Positions 1 through 13,800 of a DNA stretch of 64,000 bases are shown here, one piece after another (the stretch's first letter is position 1; each line of letters starts with the position of its first letter). Made by a program: the position numbers and the translations under genes. The notes beneath the pieces are model-generated. The model worked only from the letters and a program-made list of their open reading frames with translations, was not told the DNA's origin and did no database searches. This DNA is from Burhinus oedicnemus. Its lineage: Eukaryota; Chordata; Aves; Charadriiformes; Burhinidae. The stretch spans positions 5,219,513 to 5,283,512 of the forward strand of contig VFFE01007215.1 of assembly GCA_008921705.1 (NCBI GenBank). The letters are read 5' to 3'.

Positions 1-600
1 GCTGTGCACACTATTAAAGCTAATGCACACCTGAGCTTCGTTAGACTGTGCTGCCTAAAAGCAGGCCTGTGCAATATGGTTTTAGGTTTGTCCCAGTCAA
101 GCTGGTTCCTTCAGAAATCAATTGGCACCTGTGCCACACCTGCTCTGTAAAGCTGCGTGAGCTGTGCCTCTACCTCCACAGTGCCCTCAGGCAAACAGCA
201 GTCCAGACTGTAGTCTAGTTTTGCTTGCTATGAACTTAAACTGTAATCACAGCTGAAAAACAGTCCTCTCAAATAGCACTTACCATTTAACACTTTTGTT
301 TATATTGAATGCTTAAGTAGGCTGCCTAACAAGGGACAAATGGTTGTGACCTTTGCCTGTGCAAAAGGACAAAGCATACGGCAGCTCTGTTTGTGTGAAC
401 TGCGTGTTGGCAGGGCAACAGCACCAACTGCCCCTCTGTTTTCCCTATGCCAACATATGGTATCCCTCAAGGGCTGGTTCTTCACCCCTTCCTTGTTCCA
501 CAATCCCCTGCTCTCTCTAGGGCCATGCATCTGCTCTTACTCTGTATATTGAAATGCAAAGTCTGATTATATGGCTGTGGCCATTAAACTTGGCACTTAC

Positions 601-783
601 ATTTGCATAGTGACAGTCTATTCCAGGTTCAATACGTCTTGTTGCTTCTTCTAAACTTGCTTGGGATTTAGGGTGGAAAGCAGTAAGATATGGTATAATT
701 GTGAAGGATTCCTGTATCCCAGTAACTTTTAACTTTAGCACTACCTTAAGCTTTGGCTCTGCCTGCTTCAGCAAGTCATGCAG
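601..783 (-). CDS. Candidate exon of unknown gene (uncertain)
   Basis: This 61-codon open block is bounded by a possible acceptor (CCCACTGAG|CTGCATG) and a consensus donor (GCAAAT|GTAAGT), phase 0-0. It reads LHDLLKQAEPKLKVVLKLKV, then TGIQESFTIIPYLTAFHPKS and QASLEEATRRIEPGIDCHYA. It has a balanced, protein-like composition. I do not recognise the family. The pyrimidine tract is weak, so chance remains quite possible. Confidence 0.25.
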
Positions 784-1694
784 CTCAGTGGGTCACATGC
801 AGAATGAAAGAGCTGGTCCCAATGTCCAGGATGTGTTTTGGATTGGTTTTTACTTCAGATTGGCTCTAGTCTGATCCTGCCGACTGAATGCTCACTAGCA
901 ACTGGAGCACTTCTGGAAGCCATCTTCTAACTTGCTTTCATTTGAAAGGAAACAAGTTTGTCTGCGCAGAGCCTGCTCTGCAACGTGAACCACAGCACGG
1001 TGGGTGGCAGCTCACCCATTTGAAACATCAGAAGTACACAAGAGACAGAACTTATTTTATTTAAACACAGTAATTTCAATAAAGTTGTAGTAATCTGACA
1101 CTGCTGCCACCTGCAGGATCAATAATTGAGGTCTACATTGCCAGCCTTTCCCCCGGCTTGGTAGCAGCTAAGCCTCTCAATTAGTTATAATAACATTTGC
1201 AGTACTTCTTACAAATAAATTTTCTAAGCAGCAAAAAAGTTGGGTTTTTTTTTCTTTTTTTTTTCTTGTCAACCTGCGGCCTTCAGCAAATATGGGTAGT
1301 GAACAGCTTTCTACACTTGTCAATGCTGGTATCAGGTAAGTACAACAGAAAAGGTATGATTCAGTTTTTAAGACTACCAGTAGATACTTTATGAGCAATC
1401 TTTTACATATGCCTTGAGTTAGTGTTTTATATAAAATAGCTCTTCAGCTATAAACAGCTAACAAAATTGCCATAGTTAAAGCAAGTAGTTTGATAATACA
1501 TGTAGCATGTTTGACTGAAACTGTTACTAATTCTCTTAGGTTTGAGGAATATTCTCAGCATGCTGACAGGTGAGGCTGGCATTGACTCAAGTATTCTTTC
1601 ACTCTCAGTCTCTTGTTCTCAGTGATTTATGAAAGCTTTCCCAAAATTGTAATGGCTGGATTTCAGGCTTTCCCTGCCTTGCTGTTTGTTCCCA

Positions 1695-1828
1695 CACATT
1701 CAAGGTCAGGTTGGACGGGGCTCTGAGCAACCTCATGTAGTTGAAGATGTCCCTGCTCATTGAAAGGGAAGGTAGACTAGATGACCTTTAAAGGTCCCTT
1801 CCAACCCAAACTATTCTATGATTCTATG
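1695..1828 (+). mobile_element. CR1 LINE 3' end fragment
   Basis: The fragment matches the well-known CR1 3' region: TTCAAGGTCAGGTTGGACGG near the start, then AGATGACCTTTAAAGGTCCC, ending in two ATTCTATG octamers at 1813-1828. CR1 is the dominant bird LINE and is usually truncated at the 5' end like this. Confidence 0.92.
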
Positions 1829-2989
1829 CTTCTACATTTCAGTAAAGCAGTCCTTACGGTGAAGGAGAATTAGGAAAGGTGCCGGGTTCATCTACCCCAG
1901 TGTTATGTTCTTGTGAGCATCCTTAAAACAAGCTACAGCCAGGTAAGCCTAAACATGAATATAGCTCACGCCAAAATAAATCCCATACAGGTGCTCATAT
2001 CCCAAGAAATACTTGTGTTTCAAACTCACAAGCCCCTGTGTATCCTCTATCCCTCACATAAAGTACAATGATGAAATGTGCAGTACATGTTCACAACCTC
2101 ATTGTTTGAAAAAGAATTCCAAAGTAAAGGCAGCTTATTAGCAGTACTGCAAGTGAAACATGGTTTAAAACTTCCCTGATTGTGTACTAGACAGGACAGC
2201 TGTAGCTATATACTAAAAACCTAGATTAGCATATGCATTTTTTGTATGCATCTCATGTTCCGTGCCTTGCTTTTCCTTAAGCAGGTCAGTTCACGTGGGC
2301 TGTGCCTGTTTAAACTTATTTTTATTTGGGAACTCACATTCCTACAGCATCTATTTTGTCTCTTGCTTTATCTGAGGTCTTCTCTAGTCTAATCTGTTAC
2401 TGCTGCACCATTACAATATAACATATTTATAAAACTATAAAAGTGGAATCTAAGTAAAAGACTGTTTATCTCAACCATAAATGCAAGATGGATATAGCAA
2501 AGGAAAAAAAAAAAAATCTATCTTCATATATAGTTTTGTTCCATAAGCATTTGAGAAAGCTTTAGATAACTGGCATTGAGAGGAGTAGTACCTCTTCCTT
2601 TCAGATGCTCAAAATTGTTTAGAACATCCTTTCAGAAGGCTATTTGCTACCAGTATGAATTTTCCAGTCCATATTGATGGGGTTTAGTTAAATGCAAGTT
2701 TCTGTTATTTGGTGCTTAAAAACAATCCAGAAAGCAGTTTACAAGTCATCAATATTCAGATTGTATTTTTCCTTTTTATTTGTATGAATGCTAAAGATTC
2801 ATACCTCCTGGGTATGGATCTCCTTCAGAATTCTAGCAGCAGTAGGGATCAGCAATAAATTAACTAACAGTAATGCCTTGATGTTGGTCAATTTTTAAGA
2901 CAATTCTTAAAAAAAAAACAAAAACATAACCTTCCTCTATGTCAAGTCTATCTAAAAAAAAATGTACAAGCAGTAGGACACTGAGTATT

Positions 2990-3108
2990 TCAGTCTCCGT
3001 CTTGGAAAAGAATAATACAAAGGGAATCTGTGTACTGGATCTCTGGCTTCTGTTTTCTAAGCGTTTGTTCAGTGCTGAGGGCTGTACTTCCTGGGACATG
3101 ATCATTCG
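2990..3108 (-). CDS. Candidate terminal exon of unknown gene (uncertain)
   Basis: A strong acceptor (CCTTTTGTTCTTGCAG|CGAATG) is followed by a frame reading NDHVPGSTALSTEQTLRKQK, then PEIQYTDSLCIILFQDGD, to a TGA at 2992-2990. A second frame (RMIMSQEVQPSALNKRLENR) stays open even longer, so the frame is not certain. It is not recognised. It may be an unannotated transcript on the GTF3C3 side or chance. Confidence 0.18.
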
Positions 3109-4112
3109 CTGCAAGAACAAAAGGAATCAATGGGGTTACAAGATGGGAAAGGCCAACACAGAATAAGGACAGCTTCAGCGGAAGAATTTTTACCCCAAGA
3201 TGATGCAACAATACTATGCTTGTACATACGCTGTGAGTCAGCTCCAGGTCACAGAGCAAACAGTTGGCTATGATGTCAAAAACAGCAGTGAGGTATCACA
3301 AAGAATGAGAAATGAGATGGAGGTAAGGGAGGCATTCTCTCCCTTCTTCTACAGCTTATGACTACCCCAGGCTAACATAACTAAGACGGTTATTTAATTT
3401 ATAGTTCTGCAAACTTGGCATGGGACTTGTATTTAAGTCAGTGCTGCCAAGTACTATTTCCAAGTAAAACATGCTGTACTTTTCCGAGTTAGTGAGACTT
3501 TTCTTGGTATTTCTCTCACCTTTGTACTCTCACTATGGCCCAGCAGATCTCTACTGAAGTGGACATGCAATATATTGTAATTTAATATCTGATTTGAGAT
3601 AAAATTGCCGTACCTTTAAAATTAGTCTAGGCAGTTCCGCAAGACTTGTTTCTTAATCATTGATTGCAATTGTGTGAAATAATTATAGAACACAAATACG
3701 TATAAAAGTGGGCAGAAAGCAAACAGCAGTAGTCAGCAAGACTGCTTGGGAGGCAATAGTATGGTTTGTTTTCTACTCAGCAAACTACCTTGCTGAAAAA
3801 TATTTTTCAGCCTTATTTTGCTGTAGCACATAACATACAGACATTTATAGATATACATAGAACTATATATTCTTTTTATTTACGATAAAGCATTTATTTA
3901 TGATAAAGCTTCTCTTGCTGGGGTGGAAGCAGCATGCTTCCACCATCATATGCTACTGTTCAACTGTCAGAAATAATTAAAAACCCAGACCATTTGCAAT
4001 GTATGTTAAATAATAAGCTGTATGATATTATTATAGTAATTTTTGCTATAAGCTATTCAGTAGGATATATGTTTGGTGAGAATGAGTAAACATTATCATT
4101 AACCTCAGAATC

Positions 4113-4729
4113 TTTATTAACAAGTTCAGAAGAAGAACAAAGGTCACACTGATTTCAGTAAAACAGAAATCAACCTCCTTCAAATAGAACAGCTGCTCGG
4201 AATATAAACTCCCAGAAAATTCTGAATACTTTAAAGAACCTGAAATACCAAGTTGTCCATCCTCTAGGGATTAGTATGAGCCCATTTCTTCTACATTAGA
4301 CTAATTTAAGAAACCCTCATCACCAGTGAATATGGCTTCTTGAACAACCTCACTGGTAACTAGCTGTAATATTGCACATTGTAGATTTTCCCTAAAAAAA
4401 AGCCCCAACAAATGACACTGGGCTTCAGTTGTCACTGTTTGATTCTATATACAAGACTGAATATCAGATTACAGAACAATGCATCAAAGGAGGAGAGCTA
4501 ATAACAGACACACTTGAGCATGTCAGCGTTGTACTCAGAACAGTTAGTTTCCATCCATATGTGATACAGTTCAAATGTCAGATGTAGATGAAGTCCATAA
4601 AGCTATATATGGCTTGAGCCCTGTCTCTGACCATTCACGGAAAAAGTTGTGCATAAAAGCAGTTTCTCCAGCACTGCATAATGCAAAGGTTAATACAAAG
4701 AGCATCAATTCCACCTGCCACAAACCTCA
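4113..4729 (-). terminator. GTF3C3: Probable GTF3C3 3' UTR with AATAAA signal at 4113-4118
   Basis: This is the first AATAAA on the minus strand after the GTF3C3 stop, about 615 nt downstream of it. Further AATAAA hexamers follow at 3893-3898 and 3875-3880 and could give longer ends. The cleavage site itself cannot be seen. Confidence 0.5.
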
Positions 4730-4852
4730 TCATACAACTGCGTAGGTATACAACATCTTTTGAGCCATTCTTGTATTTCCACTGCTCTGATAAATAAGCG
4801 ACAAATTAAAGGCAGTATCTCTTCTCAAGTCTGTCTGATCAGTTTCTATTCC
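4730..4852 (-). CDS. GTF3C3: GTF3C3 exon 19 (residues 870-909 and stop)
   Basis: The exon reads GIETDQTDLRRDTAFNLSLI, then YQSSGNTRMAQKMLYTYAVV and a TGA at 4732-4730. The acceptor is TTTTACAG|GGAATA. The YQSSGNT core matches the human C-terminus. By my comparison about a quarter of the 40 residues differ, far more than in exons 4-18. No ORF of 60 codons or more covers it. Confidence 0.9.
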   Translation of the reverse strand, partial: GIETDQTDLRRDTAFNLSLIYQSSGNTRMAQKMLYTYAVV

Positions 4853-7800
4853 CTGTAAAAACAATGATTGAAAAAGTTATCTATATGCAAAAATAGTACA
4901 GAACTTGAAACATGAGTAGCAACTACAGTGGAATCAAATCACCTATTCATGGTTTATATAGGCTTTCAGCTGCATAGAAACGAAAGAAGTAGTATCGCTT
5001 GTGCCCTCCCTCTTTAACAAATTTCCACATGTTGTTAATCACCAAAGAGTTATATAATTACACACTCAAAACATCACCTGTAAATTAGATAGCCAGCTCA
5101 TAAACCAGGAAAGTACTATTGTCTTTGTATGCGAAGTATTTGTTTCTACAATCAGAATGCTGCCTGTATCTTTCACATGGTCACAAGATCAATGCTTTGA
5201 ACTCCCAGTACTGACCAACACCCATGTTTCTTACTTTGCCAACCCTTCCCGTTTTCTAAATGTACTTGTAATTTTTCTACCAACCCATGCCAAAGCTAGG
5301 CAAAAACCTTCTCTCAGACTAGACTTGTAAATGTATGACACATCAATTAGGATGAGCTAATACAGATCAGTTAGAACAAAACCATGGTTCAGATGCATTT
5401 ACGCATTCTTAATACCGGTTCATATTGCTCCAGCATGCTGCTTTATAGCATGGGTGAATATATAGAACTTCCAGTTATAATTTATTGCATGTAATATATA
5501 TAAAGTTCAGCTAAAGTTGTTTAGCAGCCTTTTTGGTGCTACTTCAGCCTGTTAGTAAATTCTTCAAAATTCCTACACCTTTGAAATGAACACATACTTA
5601 AATACATTACCAGGTGACAATCGCATCTGGGCTTCTAATGACAAGGAATTACAATACAAATTAAAGGAAACTCAACTACACAGATTTTATGTACCTATTT
5701 TAGCTATGGCCGAGAAATTATTAACATTGACCTGACTTTATTCTCTGTACATAACTTACAAAGATACAGTACCTCTAAGGTGAGAGGAGGAAGTTCAAGT
5801 ACTTTTTGGTAATAGTGGATTGCCAGGTGCAGTAATCCCAGCTGGTGAAGGCCACGGCCAAGGTTGTAGAAAGACTCTTGACACGGTCCACGCAGGTCCA
5901 AGTACCGGTGAAGGAAGGAGAATCCCTGTACATATATTATGCACATTTGTGAATGTTCCCTTTAAGAAGACGGCTGTAAAATATGCTGGAGAATAGGTAT
6001 TTAAATGTATCTATTTAAACTTTTCATCTATGCTTCCCCACAAAACCACATGCCAGTTGAAGGCAAAAAATAAGTCACATTCAATTGCTGAGACCATAAA
6101 AAGTGTGCTGTCAGTCTCACTGCCATTGATAACGAGTACAGCTTTTTAATAAATTGAACATACAGTTATTTAGTATAGTGACTTACAGCACCAGCTTGAT
6201 AAATATAAAGGTATGTATGTGTGTGTTTATGTAATACACACAAAGATAAGATTGGTTCATGTTCAGAAGAGCTGACCACCTCAAAAACATGCTGCCAAAG
6301 GACAGACTAGAGCAAGATCTTATTTTTCTTTTTAAAAAAAAAGAAAAAAAAAATCTTTAAAAGATAATTCTCCCCCACTTCCCCCCCTCATAAAAGACGA
6401 AAAAAACCCAGACTTCCCTTTCCTTCACTCTTTGCCTTGGATAGCAGCAAGAAATGGTTTGATTCTACAACTTTTCAGAATTCTGCAAAATTCTGAACTC
6501 CATGAAGTACACATCAAAGTATTATTTCTGGACCGCAAGCATATTCTTTTCTTCATCATGTGCTCCATATAAATTTATTCCAATACCAGTTGTCCGGGAA
6601 ACGATCAGTATATCATTTTATAAAGTGGCCAAAAATAAACATCACTGAATAAGGGCATGAAAAATCCATATATCCTAAGCAGCAGGCAAGAGCTCATGTC
6701 CCTTCTTGAAGCCAGCAGATGTTTTACTGCCAAGTCTCCAGCAGAATTTGAAAGGAAACTCATACCCAGCAATTCCAGTGCTATGCTTTAACAAATTTAA
6801 AGTCGAACCACTCTTAAGTGTTATACTTTCTTATTTTGCTTTTAGTTTAAAATTAAAATATATGCTTATATATTTAAACTGTATGACTAGCAGAATTCCA
6901 GGTGTACACAATTTTGTTGACAACCTTAGTCTGAATACCCGCTCCTCCTATGTGGCATGCTGTGGTTCAAACAGAGGAGCAGGACACAACAGGGACTACT
7001 GATGGCCCAAAAGACGCAAAACAGGGCAATGCATAAAGTGACAGTAACCAGGCACCAGTGGAACAAACTAGTCTCATTTATACACTGACATGCTGTAAAG
7101 CAAGAGAAGGGATTTGTTTCTCATCTGTAGGATGTCACTGACTACCAGCTTTGTGCGTTACGGTCTCTTCATGACTCAAGGTTTGTATGATGCTATAAAA
7201 ATGAACGGCATTAGACCAGAGCTACCTCCCATACAGAACAAAGGGAAAGACAGAGAGGCATACAGTATTATCTTACAGTAAAATGCAGTGTTTCATTTGA
7301 CACTGAAGAAGCCCTGGGGGAAACTTAGGAGGGACAGACAGAAGAGGTGAATGCAGAAAGGAGAAATCGAGGACACAATTTTTCATCCTCTCCCATGCAT
7401 TTCATTTTGTTTCCACTTTGGAATGTGATGATTCTGTTGTAAATAGAGTGCTTTCTTTCTAGGGACTGTGTTGGTACTCAGAGAAGATATCTCCTTCAAT
7501 GTGAGGAATTAGTTCAGGCACAAGCAGCTAATGATCACAAATATGTCACTGTGATTGAATTATTAATCAACCACAATAGGAGCAAGAGAGGATGTAAAAA
7601 TACCAAGTATAGTAAGCAAGAAATTAGAAGAGAGAAAGCAGGGAACTGTATTGCCAAAGGGCAACATAAATAGGACATTGTTGAAGTGTGTTATAAAAGG
7701 AGAACACAGCAGCCCATATAAGAAAGGCAGACTGATTAGAGAAAGTGGATAAAAATACTAAAATTAGGCTGAAGTTTGCAAGTTCAAAATGTCCCAAGTT

Positions 7801-10800
7801 GGATGCTGACATCATTGGTCTTGTTTTACAGTAGCTGAGGAGCTATAGCTTTTGTCAAAAATCAGTGCAAGCTACAGTTTTTCAGCAATTTCAGAAGTTA
7901 TGAGAGCTCAAGATCCTCACCATATTCTGCTGACTCTGAGCTTGTTGGCCACAGGAATTAAAAGGCATTTCAAGCTAAGGAAAATACTTGGTGGAGAGTA
8001 GAGGAAATTACTTTCAAGATTCTGTCTGGGAATAATCAGCCTGTGGTTTGTAATTGGATCTGGCAGATGAAAGAAAAATGTGAATACGGAAGCTGAAAAA
8101 TTGAGGGTAGCCTAAACTGGAGTTCACAGGATCTTTAGAGAGAGCGCTATAAGAGGCACCTAAAAGTGGGAAGAGAAAAGGAAGACAGGGGGAAAAAAAA
8201 CCCCCACTTTCTAAGTCTGTAAAGTTTGGTTCAACAATGCAGTTTATGAGACATTTCTAAGAAGGGCACATGGCATACATTCTAGTCTACAGCACTTCTG
8301 CAGAGCAAGGGAGGGCAAGAAGAAAAATTTGGATGAAAATCCAGACTTCAGCCATTAAGACTGAAATTAGTAATACTTTGACAAACAGCTGGCAGCTGCT
8401 GACATCTATTTGAGTAATCATTGTATACACACAGCAGAACAAGCTACATTTGACTAAAATGAGAGGAGATTCAGATGGGTTCTGAAAGGTTCTAAAAGGA
8501 GCGAGACTCAGTTCAAAAGCATACTCATCTGCGTTCATGTTTCACCACTTCCTTCTTCTGAAATGCCATACTAATTATGAAAAGTTATTTAAACAGAGTA
8601 TGTTGTAGCCATAACTGTCTGCAAGATAAAAAGCCAGGAAACACTATAGGTAAAAATAATCACATTAACTCACCTGTACCAGAAGAGCATGCCTTTTCAA
8701 CACATATTTCTGAGAAGCCATGTGGATGAAAGTCAAGCCAATACAAAGACTGTACAGAGGTTCATCTGGGTTTGCACGGAAGGCTTGCACATACTGTCCT
8801 AAAAGCAAATAACTGAATCATTTGTTGTGAAAAGCATTCCTTAAGAATTTAAGGGCAAAAAATAAAATCTTCAAATTAGAAGTGTGAACTAAGAAAACCT
8901 ACATCAAAATACATAGGAAAAAACATGAAAGAAAATTTTGTATTTTCAGGACTCCTTGGATTCTGGAGGAAGAATGCAGACTATAATGTAAAAACATAAG
9001 CAGAAAACAATTAGACACAGAAGGCAAACATGGTCCTTGCTGGAATCTGCACCCTGGAGGCCACATATCTTAAGTGTGACATTTGGAGGGCTTGACCAAA
9101 AGTAGTAGGTTTACTTGAAAGGCCTGCTTAAAATGTCCAACCAACTTTATTTGCTGTTTAAATTGGTCTGTTTCTGTCCTTTTTATTCTTTATTATCATT
9201 AGCCTTCAAATATCTTTGCAAGTTAGTTCTATTCCCAGTGCATGCTAAACTTGAAACATGCCAGTTTAATTTTTATTAGCAAAACTCTTCAGCAATGCTT
9301 TGATTTGTGAACAAAATCGTTAAAGCACCAGACTAACACTGTGAAGCCATTTATAATTTTCTGATGTATGAAAAAAATGACTTTAATAAATATTTCTCAG
9401 AATAAAATATTCACTTGTTATATTCGTTAATATTAGAACATCAACAATATTACCAAGAGCATGCTTGAAACTGCCAGACACAAACGCATTATGCCCATTT
9501 AGGACACACAATGCGTGATTGTCAGGATTTTTCAGCATCAAGCGGAGACAAAAGCGATGGTGACGGACATCCTGAGATTGCATAGTAACTTGATTGAAGA
9601 TGTTCCATAGCTGAGGTTTATTGACATTTTCCATTACCATGATTCTATAGAATGAAAAGTATACACGAAATTAGTAAATGCTATATAGTAAATACCGTAT
9701 CTGCAATAAAACCTCAACTGTTTAGGGAAGATAAAGAAGAGACACTCAAAGAGCAGGTCAGTGACTGTGGCAAAGTTGAGAGTGAAAGAACCAATGGTTC
9801 TGGCCAAATCAACCAACCTACTGCACTATGCATTTTTTGGAATCAGAGGCTATCAGAAAGCTTCTTTAGTTTCAATAGCCTTACCTGTTTTAGCGAAAGC
9901 TGAAAAGCATCAGCATGCCTCCTTTAGCAATATTTTCAGCAGTATGACTACAGCCTCAATGGAAGCAATTACAGAAGAGATGGTTCTACCTTCTCAGTAC
10001 CCCACCTGATATAGTTGTACGCTTTTCTGAAGTTCTTGTCCAGAATTGCAGCAGAGAGTCCAAAGTATTCCAGCTCCTTGCGCTTTTGTCTATCATCATA
10101 AAATGAATAATATTCCAATGAGGAATCCACTAGTAGCTCTGCCTCCTTGTACCGGGAGAGGTCACACAAGGAATATATAGCCTTCAGGAGGAGGTTCCAC
10201 CAGTCATCTTTTGTCAGAACACTCGTGAGAACAGCAAAAATTGCTAAAAATATTGAAGACAGTAAGCTGAGAAAACTAAAACAAGAGAGCTAAACTCTTA
10301 AAAAAAACAAAAAAAGGTGCATATGTCAAATTGATCTTTTCAAAAATATCTCAGCATTAGCAGGTAAAATAAGGATAAAACACTTTCCAGTTTAAGTGCA
10401 GTTTGTAAAACATCAGCAAAAAAACAGTCAAAACTTGGGAACAAATGTCAAGAAATACAGGCAGTTCAAGCTGTAAACATACTACACGAATGCATTAAAA
10501 TTCCTCTTCCTAATCTACCAAATAGTGCTTAAGAACGTCTACGCTGGCTCAACCAAGTCTGGGCCAGTTAAAAAAAAAAAATCACACCACTTTTAAAGCA
10601 TGTATTTCTATTATGTTCTAGATTTGCATGTATTATATTTGTACTGAGGAGAATGTTGGACCATATGATCTCTAGAGGTCCTTCTCAATCTCAATTATTC
10701 TGTAATCTTACTATTTTTCTCTCAATGGAGATTGTTCCCTTAAGTTATATTATCTTCATTTTTGCTGCCTTCTTTGCCCTAGAAATAAAGCAATGTTAAC

Positions 10801-13800
10801 ATGAACTGCATGGATTTAGCATGCAAAATAGTAATGTTTGTTTCATTTTCTAGAACTAAGGAGTTCATCTTGTTGCTTTGTTTTTAATAAACATTTGTTA
10901 CCTTTTGCATCGCAATTTGCTGTCTCTTGGTCGTCATTGTCAGAAATTTTATCCCTTGACACCTTAATAAGATAGAGGTGTCTCTCTCCAGATTTGGAAC
11001 TAGATATCAAACACACCTGAGCTCTGCTCATTGCTACCTAGAAACAAATTTAAGGACAGCATTTCAGATTACGTTAATATATCCTATGACAAAGGCAGCT
11101 TTTTGGCCACTCCATCTTGCTCACATTGCACGCCAAAACAGTCTGCAACTTAGAAACGTCACAATAGAGCAAGAACATGAGAGAGAACATTCCCAAGAGG
11201 AATATTATCTCTGTGTTGTCTCATGCTCTAGTGCAATCTGGGCTATGCAAAAGATATGAACTCTTTAAATGACTTAAAAGCTCTTCCTGGAACATCCCTG
11301 TATTTATTGAAATTAAAACTATTTGCATTGAAGCATAACAAGAACAATGCCTTTCTGTATCAGTTTCAGAAATATGTGGCCAGTCATCTATTCAACCAGT
11401 GTAATACAGTAGTGATGATTCTGACCAGATGGACAAAACTGAGCGCTAAATATTCCCCTCCCTCACTCCCTATAAAAACAAACAAAAAACAATTAACACA
11501 AAGCCACCACTACTGTATCTACTGGCTAAACAAATTCTTCTTTGGTCATTTTATCACAAGAAAATATTTTAAAAAAATTATGAAATTCAAAGGAAAACTG
11601 TTGAAATAGAAGCCAGTGTCAACATTTCAAGAAAGCACTATGCTGACCGCTAAAAAGGTAAGAAGCAGCTTTAGTATTCAGTGTGTTCTATGTACACTGA
11701 GAAACTGTCTTAAGAATTATACACACAAGTGGTCCTCTGTTCTGAACACTACAGGCAGAACACCAGTATTACACACTCCCTACAAGATTATTGTCTAACA
11801 AAATTATGAAACTATTTGCATATCAAAAACACTAGCTTTCCTCCTGCGTTTGTTTGTCACTTGTCTTAACCCGACTCATAGCTGTCCAATTTCTTAAAGT
11901 GTAGCTGTAAAGATTGGCTTACCTTCAACAGCATTGCCAGCATTGTAAGTAAAGTGTCTATGTAGCCATACATTTTGCCTTGGGAATACAACAGCGTCGA
12001 ACGATGGAGGAGTAGCTTTAATTCCTAGATAATATTGAACATTATTATTCAACCTCTTGCACAGAGAGTGAGTTTTAGAACAATTTTGACTCAATACAGT
12101 ACTAATAGGATTGTAAAAGCTTCTAGAAAGCTGTAAGAATCTTATCAGCAGCAGGTTAGGATCTCCCTAAACTGCCCTGCAGTAATTACTGTTTCAAATT
12201 CTCAAATTTCAGAGAAATTCGGCATAACTCTTACCTATAGTGAAAGTGCTGCTGGAGGGGGGACATAGAACCTTTACTACACCACCAGTTACAATCAGTA
12301 GAGGCCAAACCATGTAGCTCGTATGTAGCTAATCAACTTGATGCAAAGTGACTGGCATCAAGACTGGTTCTCAGTGGCCAAGAGGTTGTACATCACACAA
12401 AATTAATCAGGTGGGAGAGGGGGAATACTGATAAAACGGTCAGGGAGAAAGAGCCATGAGGACTCATCCCTGATATTCTGTAATGAATCATTTGCTGTGC
12501 TCTGAAGGCTCACCATGCTGTAGATAAGTAAGTATCAATCGTTGGTCCTCTATAGTTGACATCTTTGACTACTACCATAGCTTAGCAGAATAATATATCC
12601 TAAACCGGAAACACAGAACACTTTACCCACCTGCTGGGCAGCATTAGCATCCTGAGCCAGTGTATCTGGATCATACATTGGCTCCAGAGCCTCCAGAGCT
12701 TTTTCAGGTCGGCCCAGCTGCTGCTGAAGTGTTGAAAGTGAGATTCTTGCATCCAGATGCAATGGAGCAAGATCAACAACTTTGGCATAGCTCTCTGCAG
12801 CACGCTCCATGTGTCCCAAAGCCTTCAAGCACTCTAGAAATACCATAAACAATACAATACACTTAAATGGTAGAAAAAAAAATATTTCAAAGCTTGCAAA
12901 ATAGTTAATATATTTTTCAGATACTTTTTCAGTTAAAACCATCCAGAACACGCATTATTAAAGAGAAAATATTCAGAAGTCTGTACTGATGCATCCACTT
13001 TTTCACTTAAAGCATCATCAGTTGACGCAGGACGGAATGCAGAACAGATGCTGTTTCACTTACATGAAAATAAAGTATTTTTAGCTGAAGTAAATTTCAG
13101 TCTATATGAAGAACAAGAAAATGCTCCATGACAGGGTTGTCAAATTAAACTCCAATTATAGTTCTGCAAATACCAATTACCATTCAACACATGAATCTAA
13201 AATTCCAGTGATCTTAGATAAAGGTCCCTGGAAATGCTCAGCATTGTATTATCATCCCTCAGCACCATGTGTTCAGCAGTCCTGCTTCTTCTCACCCGCA
13301 TGCCGAAGCCAGACAACAGCCAAGTTGTATCGTTCTGAACAGACAAGGGAACTCAAGAGAGGCAGTGCTGAGTTGTATTCTCCAACATCCAGAAATGCCT
13401 CTGCGACGTCCAAATACAAGTCACCCATTTCTTCTGGATTTTGTTCAACCAGAGTGGTCAAAAGAGGCTTTAAAACAACCAGACAAAACACTAAAAGCAC
13501 AAATAACCAACGAGAATATTTCTTTAAGATATGGTTTTTGGAAGCTTACATTTTTATGCTATGATTTTTATTCTATTTGCATTCTGAACTACACTTCCTT
13601 TATTTAAATGTTAGTTTAAAAGTGAAAAACAAAGACCTGAATTTCAGAATGCCTGAAAAAGCCACGTTTTTCTATTCTAGACATTTCACATCCAATGGGC
13701 GAAAATGCCCATCAATGAGGGGTGCTCTTTATGAAAGAACAGACTTCAGATTTAGTAGGGCTTTAAAACAAAGCAAAGACATGTTCCTTAGTGTTCAACA

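Larger units (their letters stand above)
1..4112. other. 3' flank of GTF3C3, no recognised gene
   Basis: This AT-rich flank holds a CR1 tail (1695-1828) and two exon-like minus-strand frames (601-783 and 2990-3108, listed separately). In mammals CCDC150 converges on GTF3C3 from this side, so its last exons would be expected on the plus strand. I could not recognise any. Confidence 0.5.

Noticed and set aside
11894..12094. 66-codon minus-strand ORF over GTF3C3 exon 13
   Set aside because: Wrong frame. The real exon, in another frame, reads ELKLLLHRSTLLYSQGKMYG with proper splice sites.
13106..13564. 152-codon plus-strand ORF
   Set aside because: It is largely the antisense shadow of GTF3C3 exon 11 (13296-13467).
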